A stretch of DNA of 64,000 nucleotides, taken from assembly GCA_965226785.1 (NCBI GenBank), contig CBDDEC010000004.1, positions 62,001 through 126,000 of the forward strand. The letters run 5' to 3'. Source of the DNA: CBDDEC01 sp965226785 (lineage in GTDB: Bacteria > Chloroflexota > Dehalococcoidia > UBA2979). Below the pieces are notes generated by a model. It was not told where the DNA came from, did no database searches, and was given only the letters and a program-made list of their open reading frames with translations. Below, one piece after another: positions 58,538 to 64,000 of this stretch. The position numbers were made by a program, and so were the translations under genes. Each line of letters begins with the position of its first letter. Positions within the stretch are counted from its first letter, which is position 1.

Positions 58538-58803
58538 GCCTCGACCTCCGCTTCTTTCCTCGCAGCGTAGAACGAGATCGCGACGCCGAGCGCGAACGCG
58601 GCAAGGCCGATCAGCGCTGCCTCGCGCTCGATGAACGCCGCGAGCGAGAGCGTCCCCACCGCGGCGAGCGCCGGGATGATCGGCACCCGTGCGACGGTCA
58701 GCGGCAGCTGGAACGGCCGGTCGTGTTCGGGCTGCGTGAACCGGAGGCGGATCACGGACAGGTTGAGGCGCGGTGTCGCCGCCGCGCCCGGGCCGGTGGT
58801 CAC
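58534..58803 (-). CDS. Small membrane protein resembling the C-terminus of an APC amino-acid permease
   Basis: An 89-residue protein with two membrane segments. LNLSVIRLRFTQPEHDRPFQ followed by LPLTVARVPIIPALA matches the last third of APC-superfamily amino-acid permeases, where N-L-x-V-I-R-L-R precedes the final helices. The rest of a permease is missing; the sequence before it is the Lon-type gene. Start (GTGA) and stop (ATGA) both overlap neighbours, suggesting it is translated rather than decaying. Confidence 0.6.
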   Translation of the reverse strand: MTTGPGAAATPRLNLSVIRLRFTQPEHDRPFQLPLTVARVPIIPALAAVGTLSLAAFIEREAALIGLAAFALGVAISFYAARKEAEVEA

Positions 58804-61304
58804 ACGATGACCGGCGGCTCAGGTGGTGGCTGGGGCGGGATGCCCGGCGGGAGCGGCGTGGGCTCGCCGGTCGATGTCAGCACCGGCGCCTCGGAGAGCC
58901 CTTGCTGCGGGTGCTCCCGCACTTCGCGGAAGTACTCGCCGAGACGGTCTTCGACCATGCGGAAGATCGTGCCCTCTGGGTGGTGCCCGTCCTCGTCGCG
59001 CTGGCCGCCCGCGGGCACGCCGGTCAGCAACTCGATGCCCTCCTCGATGGTCTCGATCGCCCAGATCTGGAAGTCGCCGGCCTCTACCGCCGCCGCGACG
59101 TCAGGCCTGAGGACGACGTTTTCGACGTTGTCCTTCGGGATCATCACACCGTGCGAGCCGTCGAGCCCTCGCTGGCGGCAGACGTCGAAGAACCCCTCGA
59201 TCTTTGCCGTCGCGCCGCCGATCGGCTGGATGCGCCCGTGCTGGTCTACCGACCCGGTGACAGCGATCGACTGGTTGATCGGCTGCCCGGACAGTGACGA
59301 CAGCAGCGCGTACAGCTCCGTCGAGGAGGCTGAGTCGCCGTCGATGTCGCCGTAGAGCTGCTCGAACGTCAGGCTGGCGTGCAGCCCGGCCGCGCGGTGC
59401 TGGCCGAAGCGGCTGGCCAGGAACCCGCGGAGGATCAAGAACCCTTTGTTGTGGATGCGACCCGCCATGTCCGAATCGCGCTCCACCATTACGATCGCGC
59501 CACGCCCGGCTGAAGTGACGCAGGTGATGCGCGAGGGACGCCCGAACGCAATGTCGCCGAGGTCGTACACGGACAGTGCGTTGATCTGCCCGACCGCCTC
59601 GCCCTCCGTCTGCACGTAGATCGCGCCCTCGTCGATCGCCGCCTTGATGCGGTCGGCGACCAGCGATGAGCGGTACACCCGTTCGTCGAGTGCGCGCTCG
59701 ACGTGAACCGCGTCGACGACGGACTCGCCCTCGGCATTCGCCCAGTAGGCCGCCTGCTTGATGATGTCGAGCAGCCCCGCGAGGTTCGCCGAGAGCCGCC
59801 GCTGGTCCTCGACTGAGCGCGAGGAGAATTCCACGAGCTGTGCGACCGCTTCCATCGTGAAGCAGCCAAGATCGGCGCGGGCGCACTGGGAGCGCACGAA
59901 GTGCGCGAGCCCAAGCGTGTTCACCTCGGAACGCTCGAAGTCGGTCTCGAAGTCCGCCTTGACGCGGAACAGCTCGCGGAAGTCGGGGTCGAAGCGGTAG
60001 AGCATCGAGTAGAGCTGCGGTTCGCCGACGATGACAACTTTGATGTCGAGCGGGATCGGCTCCGGCCGTAGACCGATCGTCGGTACCAGGTCGTAGGCCT
60101 CGCCCATGTTCTCGATCGCGAGCGATCGCGATATCAGTGCGCGCTTGAGGCCATCCAGGGAGACGGGTTGTGTCAGCAGGTCACGCAGACGGATGAGGAT
60201 GAAACCGCCGTTGGCCTCCGCCAGGGAGCCGGGCTTGATCAACGTGTGGTCGGTGGCCACGGTTCCCAGCCGGCCCTGGTACTCAATGCGGCCCAGCAGG
60301 TTGTAGAACGTCGGGTGCGTCTCGCGGATCACCGGCGCACCCTGCGAGGGGTCGTGCGTGACGAGCACGTTGACCTCGTACGGTCGGCGCAGCGCGGCTC
60401 CGTTCGGCGGGGCAAGGCCGGCGATCGGCCCCGCCGGCTGTTCGGGCGCGCGCAGGATGTCGCGCCGTTCCTCGATGTCGTCGCGCACGCCATCGAGGAA
60501 GTTCGCGATCTCGGGATCGTCACCAAAGCGGTTCCGCACATCCTGGACGTGGTGCTCCACGGCGAAGCGCGCGACCTCCTCGTCCAGCGTCCGAGCGCCC
60601 TCGGCGGCCTCGCGCTCCAGCGCCCGAATCGCCAGCAGTGCCTCCTGCACGGTCTGTTCGAGGTCGGCGCGGCGCGTCTGGATCTGCTCGCGCACGCGCT
60701 CATCGAGCGCCAGGAACTGCTCTTCGGTGAGCGGATTGCCGTCCTGCAGCGGGGCCGAGAGGATCCCGGCGGGCGTGATCTGCAGCGCGAAGCCCATCTC
60801 CGTTGCTACGCTCTGCAACTCCTCGAGGAGCGCCGCGCGTCGCTGTTCGATGTCGGTCGCCAGCGCCTGCCGCCGGCGCGCGTAGTCGTCGGACTCGAAC
60901 GCCGCGCGCAGTTCGGCGATCGCATCCTCGACGGCCTGCGACACCTGCGAGGCGAAGGCGCGGCCCTGGCCGGCCGGCAGGGCGATGCCGACCGGGCGGT
61001 CCGGATCCTCGAAGTTGTGGACGTAGATCCAGTCGCTGGGCGCGGGCATCTGTGCGGCGCGACGCCGCAGGAAGCTCTCGACGATCGTGGCCTTGCCGAA
61101 GCCGTCGGGCCCGGCGGCGAAGAGGTTGTAGCCCGGCGCCTCCATGCCCAGCGCGAACTCGATCGCGCGCACGGCGCGTTCCTGGCCAAAGACGGCATCG
61201 AGGACGGGCAGCTCATCGGTGGTCTCGAAAGGGAGCCACGCCGGGTCACAGCGCGCCGTCACATCCTCGACGCCTAGCCGGAGCGAGTCGTGCAGATCCG
61301 CCAT
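58800..61304 (-). CDS. ATP-dependent Lon-type protease (LonB-like, AAA_32)
   Basis: An 834-residue protein. An AAA module with P-loop AAGPDGFGKATIVESF lies in the first 100 residues, followed by a coiled-coil-rich insert (about 120-290), the second half of the AAA domain and a C-terminal Lon protease domain. The catalytic dyad is Ser658 (DIDGDSASSTE) and Lys701 (GGATAKIEGFF), 43 residues apart as in E. coli Lon. The tail is Pro-rich. This family (YlbL-unrelated, PF13654-type) degrades misfolded proteins. It leads a three-gene operon. Confidence 0.9.
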   Translation of the reverse strand: MADLHDSLRLGVEDVTARCDPAWLPFETTDELPVLDAVFGQERAVRAIEFALGMEAPGYNLFAAGPDGFGKATIVESFLRRRAAQMPAPSDWIYVHNFEDPDRPVGIALPAGQGRAFASQVSQAVEDAIAELRAAFESDDYARRRQALATDIEQRRAALLEELQSVATEMGFALQITPAGILSAPLQDGNPLTEEQFLALDERVREQIQTRRADLEQTVQEALLAIRALEREAAEGARTLDEEVARFAVEHHVQDVRNRFGDDPEIANFLDGVRDDIEERRDILRAPEQPAGPIAGLAPPNGAALRRPYEVNVLVTHDPSQGAPVIRETHPTFYNLLGRIEYQGRLGTVATDHTLIKPGSLAEANGGFILIRLRDLLTQPVSLDGLKRALISRSLAIENMGEAYDLVPTIGLRPEPIPLDIKVVIVGEPQLYSMLYRFDPDFRELFRVKADFETDFERSEVNTLGLAHFVRSQCARADLGCFTMEAVAQLVEFSSRSVEDQRRLSANLAGLLDIIKQAAYWANAEGESVVDAVHVERALDERVYRSSLVADRIKAAIDEGAIYVQTEGEAVGQINALSVYDLGDIAFGRPSRITCVTSAGRGAIVMVERDSDMAGRIHNKGFLILRGFLASRFGQHRAAGLHASLTFEQLYGDIDGDSASSTELYALLSSLSGQPINQSIAVTGSVDQHGRIQPIGGATAKIEGFFDVCRQRGLDGSHGVMIPKDNVENVVLRPDVAAAVEAGDFQIWAIETIEEGIELLTGVPAGGQRDEDGHHPEGTIFRMVEDRLGEYFREVREHPQQGLSEAPVLTSTGEPTPLPPGIPPQPPPEPPVIV

Positions 61305-61334
61305 CGGTACCTCCGTCAGGTCAGCCGCGAACGC

Positions 61335-61640
61335 TCAACGCGCCACGGGTTCGAACGCCGAGACGACCTCGGCGGGGCTCAACGACGGCTCGCGGTGCAG
61401 GAGCCGCTCGGCCACGCCGGTCGCGTCCCCCGCCCGCCGCGGGCGTCAGGCGCACGAACTTCGCGGCGATGTCATCCTCGTCGATACCGCTCTCCGGGTC
61501 GCCGGCCGGGCGATCGACCCGTGCCTCATGCTCGCTGCCGTCGAGGAGACACACGCGCACAATTGGCGGCACCTCGGCCGTGGCGGTGAAGTGAGCGAGG
61601 GCCTCTGTCGCGCAGTCGTGCTCATCGTCGGCCTCTTCTG
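61335..61640 (-). pseudogene. Remnant of an MmgE/PrpD-family dehydratase (C-terminus)
   Basis: The minus strand encodes VRVCLLDGSEHEARVDRPAG, DPESGIDEDDIAAKFVRL and TPAAGG, the C-terminal pattern of MmgE/PrpD proteins. Homology-like sequence then continues in another frame (GDATGVAERLLHREPSLSPA to a stop at 61337-61335) after a G run near 61437. Only about 85-100 residues of a family of about 450 are present and there is no start. It reads as a decayed gene end; the 5' limit is approximate. Confidence 0.55.
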
Positions 61641-61753
61641 CGGCTTCGTTCGTTCGGGACAGTGTATCGAAGCCGCTCGTCACAGCGGTGCGGCGATGCG
61701 ACACTCGCGCCCTTGCGGGCGCGTGGACGCTCGCGACAGGAGCGGAGACGCGG

Positions 61754-62740
61754 ATGCGCGCAGCGGTCGTGAGCGAGCCGGGAGGCCCCGAGGTCTTCTC
61801 GATCGAGCAGGTCCCGGACCCCACGCCGGGCCCGGACGAGGTGCTGGTCGCGGTCGCAGCGAGCGCTCTCAATCGCGCCGATCTGATGCAGCGTATGGGT
61901 CACTACCCGGGCCCGCCCGGCACACGCGACGATATCCCGGGCCTCGAGATGGCAGGCACCGTCGAGGCGGTCGGCGAGCGGGTGACCGGCTGGCAGCCGG
62001 GCGACCGGGCGATGGCGCTGCTCGGCGGCGGTGGCTACGCCTCGATGGTCGCGGTGCACGAGCGGATGCTGATGCCGGTCCCGGATGCGCTCACCCTCGA
62101 GGAGGCAGCGAGCCTGCCCGAGGTCTTTCTGACGGCATTCGACGCGATGATCCTGCAGTGCGAGCTGCGTGCGGGTGAGACCTTCCTCGTACACGCCGCA
62201 GGCTCCGGTGTCGGGACGGCCGCGATCCAGATCGCGGCGGCGCAGTCCTGTCGCGTCTTCGGCACGGCCGGTTCCGCGGAGAAGCTCGAGCAGGCCGCCG
62301 CGCTCGGCCTCGATGTCGGCATCAACTACCACGATCAAGACTTCGCCGAGGTGGTTCGCGACGAGACGGACGGTCGCGGCGTGAATGTCCTCCTCGATCT
62401 TGTCGGCGGGCCCTACTGGGAGCAGAACCTCGCCGCGCTCGCCGTGCGCGGCCGCATGGTCATCGTCGGCACCATGGGCGGCCCGCGTGTCGAGGCGAAC
62501 CTCGGCGCACTGATGGGCAAGCGACTGCGTGTCCACGGCACTGTCCTGCGGGCGCGACCGCTCGAGGAGAAGGCGACCCTGGTGCAGGCGTTCGTGGCGC
62601 GTGTGCTGCCACTGATCGCGGCAGGCACGATCCGCCCCGTCGTCGATCGCGTGTTCGAGCTCGACGACGTGAGCGAGGCGCATCGCTATATGGAGACGAA
62701 CGCCAACTTCGGCAAGATCGTGCTGAGGGTTGGCGGTTGA
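61754..62740 (+). CDS. NAD(P)H quinone oxidoreductase, PIG3 family
   Basis: A 328-residue zinc-independent MDR enzyme. ALNRADLMQRMGHYPGPPGT and RDDIPGLEMAGTVEAVGERV form the substrate domain, LVHAAGSGVGTAAIQIAAA is the NADPH loop, and GRMVIVGTMGGPRVEANLGA is typical of PIG3/QOR2. Reduces quinones with NADPH. ATG 61754 chosen from the conserved N-terminus. The region upstream holds the PrpD remnant on the other strand. Confidence 0.92.
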   Translation: MRAAVVSEPGGPEVFSIEQVPDPTPGPDEVLVAVAASALNRADLMQRMGHYPGPPGTRDDIPGLEMAGTVEAVGERVTGWQPGDRAMALLGGGGYASMVAVHERMLMPVPDALTLEEAASLPEVFLTAFDAMILQCELRAGETFLVHAAGSGVGTAAIQIAAAQSCRVFGTAGSAEKLEQAAALGLDVGINYHDQDFAEVVRDETDGRGVNVLLDLVGGPYWEQNLAALAVRGRMVIVGTMGGPRVEANLGALMGKRLRVHGTVLRARPLEEKATLVQAFVARVLPLIAAGTIRPVVDRVFELDDVSEAHRYMETNANFGKIVLRVGG

Positions 62741-62855
62741 TCCTCGGTCGCAGGCCGTCAGCGAGCCCGACAGACCTCGTGGCGCGCACCAATTACTCGA
62801 CATATAGTCGGCTGACGCCGCCTCGGAACGTACCGCAGCGGCATCGGAGGTACGC

Positions 62856-63650
62856 GTGCGCACGACCATCGGGGTCGACGGCATCGATGCACTGATCGAG
62901 GGTGGAGTGCCGAACGGCGCCGCGGTCCTGATCTCGGGTGAGCCGGGGACGGGCAAGTCGGTACTGTGCCTCCAGTTCCTCCTGGCGGGCATCCGCGAGG
63001 GCGAACCCGGCGTCTATGCCTCTTCCGACCTGCCCGGACGTGTTTTTGAGACCGCGGCTTCGCTCGGCTGGGATCTGCGTGGAGCCGTCGAGGATGGCTA
63101 CGCCCGCGTGATCCAGCTCGGCGCTCCGCCGGTGAGCCCAACGCCGACATCCGCGGACGATGACGACGATGCGCCCTCGGAGGCACCCGATGGCGGTCCC
63201 GGCGGTCCTCCCGGCATGGCTGGCGCGCCAGCGTTTGGCGGAGCGCCGGCACGCCCGCGCCTGGACGCGGCTGCCGCATCGCGCGAGATCGTAGCGGCCG
63301 TCGATGAGATCGGCGCCCAGCGCGTCGTGATCGACCGCCCGGCGCTGCCTGCGGCCGGCACGACCGAGGACGCCGTCCCCTACGTGGCGGAGCTGCTGCG
63401 CACCACGATGAGCACCACACACTGCACGACGCTGCTCACCGGCCAGCGCAACCACGACGCCCCCGGCTACACCCGCCTCGGCATCGAGGAGCAGATCGTC
63501 GACGGCATCATCGACCTCGGTATCGGCGAGCGCGACGGGCGTCGTTACCGCACACTCTCCGTGCGTGCGATGCACGGCACATCCATCGACATGGACGATC
63601 GGCCGTTCGGCATCATGAAGGGCCGCGGCATCGTCTTTGGCGAGGCCTAG
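62856..63650 (+). CDS. KaiC/RadA-like RecA-superfamily ATPase
   Basis: A 264-residue single-domain ATPase. TTIGVDGIDALIEGGVPNGA precedes Walker A GEPGTGKSVLCLQFLL, and AASLGWDLRGAVEDG is the KaiC-type helix. The Walker B strand is RVVIDRPALP. A low-complexity acidic and Gly/Pro-rich insert (about residues 92-131) separates the P-loop half from the rest. LGIEEQIVDGIIDLGI resembles the KaiC C-terminal part. Start at GTG after GGAGG. TATAGT at 62803-62808 is a plausible -10 box. Function unknown; signalling or gas-vesicle-type regulators (GvpD) are relatives. Confidence 0.82.
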   Translation: MRTTIGVDGIDALIEGGVPNGAAVLISGEPGTGKSVLCLQFLLAGIREGEPGVYASSDLPGRVFETAASLGWDLRGAVEDGYARVIQLGAPPVSPTPTSADDDDDAPSEAPDGGPGGPPGMAGAPAFGGAPARPRLDAAAASREIVAAVDEIGAQRVVIDRPALPAAGTTEDAVPYVAELLRTTMSTTHCTTLLTGQRNHDAPGYTRLGIEEQIVDGIIDLGIGERDGRRYRTLSVRAMHGTSIDMDDRPFGIMKGRGIVFGEA

Positions 63651-63680
63651 CGAGGCCCCAGCGACCACGCATCGGAGGCT

Positions 63681-63998
63681 CTAGGTACGGCGGCCACGCC
63701 CGCCTCGGCCGCGACGTCGTCGCTGGTCGCGACGGTGCTGCGCGTGCTCGGGGCGCTCGCTCGACGGGGGCGTCGGTGGCGGAGGCTCCGGCGGCGTCGG
63801 ACCGAAGCGGTTGAGCAGGCCGCCCGTGATGCGGTTCGTCATCCGCATCGTGAAGAAGATGACGCCGAGGAAGATCGGCGAGATGACCGCGGTGAAGACG
63901 ATTGGCTGGCCGCCCCAGACGACGGAGAGCACCCCCCACACACCGACCGCGAGCACCGACAGCACCAGCGTTGAGCGCACCGACTGTTGACCGCCCAC
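63681..63998 (-). CDS. Small two-helix membrane protein, possibly 5'-incomplete
   Basis: 105 residues from a GTG at 63998, two bases before the window end. Two membrane segments (about 11-29 and 33-50) are followed by a Pro-rich linker and a basic Arg/Gly tail (RRRRGRGGRGRR). No family recognised. The real start could lie outside the window. It is convergent with the KaiC-like gene. Confidence 0.55.
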   Translation of the reverse strand: MGGQQSVRSTLVLSVLAVGVWGVLSVVWGGQPIVFTAVISPIFLGVIFFTMRMTNRITGGLLNRFGPTPPEPPPPTPPSSERPEHAQHRRDQRRRRGRGGRGRRT

Positions 63999-64000
63999 TA

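Noticed and set aside
61754..62855. Possible mobile-element boundary suggested by the nearby PrpD remnant
   Set aside because: No transposase, terminal inverted repeat or target duplication is visible and codon use matches the rest of the window.
1..64000. CRISPR array, rRNA operon, integron or prophage
   Set aside because: No regularly spaced repeats, no rRNA-like segments and no integrase, capsid or terminase motif seen on either strand.

Overview
The window is about 64 kb of GC-rich bacterial chromosome, densely coding on both strands. Many genes overlap by 1-4 bases (ATGA, GTGA, TGATG). I see no rRNA, tRNA, CRISPR array, insertion sequence or phage gene. The gene content suggests a free-living, aerobic, probably single-membrane bacterium. 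It includes a CIRCE-controlled groEL, a SufR-SufCBD-Rieske-SufS-SufU-SufT operon, Ni-superoxide dismutase, glycolate oxidase, an LprG/P55-like lipoprotein and exporter pair, a UPF0182 membrane protein and a methylmalonyl-CoA mutase-type subunit. A Chloroflexota (Dehalococcoidia-like) origin is my best inference; Actinobacteriota cannot be excluded from sequence alone.

Layout. 1-3839 (minus): argJ-argB-UPF0182, with a long leader that resembles a T-box. 4159-9516: acetyltransferase, endonuclease III, an ArsR-controlled AHSA1 operon, then selD-lipoprotein-MFS exporter. 9520-16380 (minus): glutaredoxin-like protein, groEL, Ni-SOD with its maturation protease, an isolated nuoB, a cysteine desulfurase and a deiodinase-like selenoprotein. 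16527-28962 (mostly plus): SufR-like regulator with an ErpA-like protein, a frameshifted GT39 glycosyltransferase, EVE and PspC proteins, a homocysteine methyltransferase/MTHFR fusion, a uracil-DNA glycosylase and an ECF sigma/anti-sigma pair. 28996-34839: AI-2E-type permease, then a Fur-family regulator, a metal ABC transporter and a run of hotdog-fold genes in one tightly coupled operon. 34877-42462 (mostly minus): alanine dehydrogenase, formyltransferase, rsgA with a small upstream ORF, fabG, mutase and maoC. 42746-49418: SUF operon. 49428-54106 (minus): glcDEF plus a degenerate Rieske-like membrane protein. 54186-63998: SDR, inositol-phosphatase family enzyme, methyltransferase, MFS, HAD, Lon-type protease, quinone oxidoreductase and a KaiC-like ATPase.

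The most notable observation is evidence for selenocysteine use. selD carries an in-frame UGA at its active-site cysteine position, followed by a hairpin with the GGUCU apical loop known from the E. coli fdhF SECIS. A second gene, of the iodothyronine deiodinase family, has a UGA at its active-site position and its own nearby hairpin; its downstream part is displaced by one base at a G run inside that hairpin. The window also holds several iron-sulfur, nickel and metal-homeostasis genes (SUF, ErpA-like, two Cys-bearing SufR-type regulators, Fur-family regulator with ABC transporter, Ni-SOD), which points to active management of redox metals.

Three genes contain apparent single-base frameshifts (deiodinase-like gene, GT39 glycosyltransferase, and a PrpD C-terminal remnant). 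Two of the three lie in G runs, so sequencing or assembly error must be considered for each.
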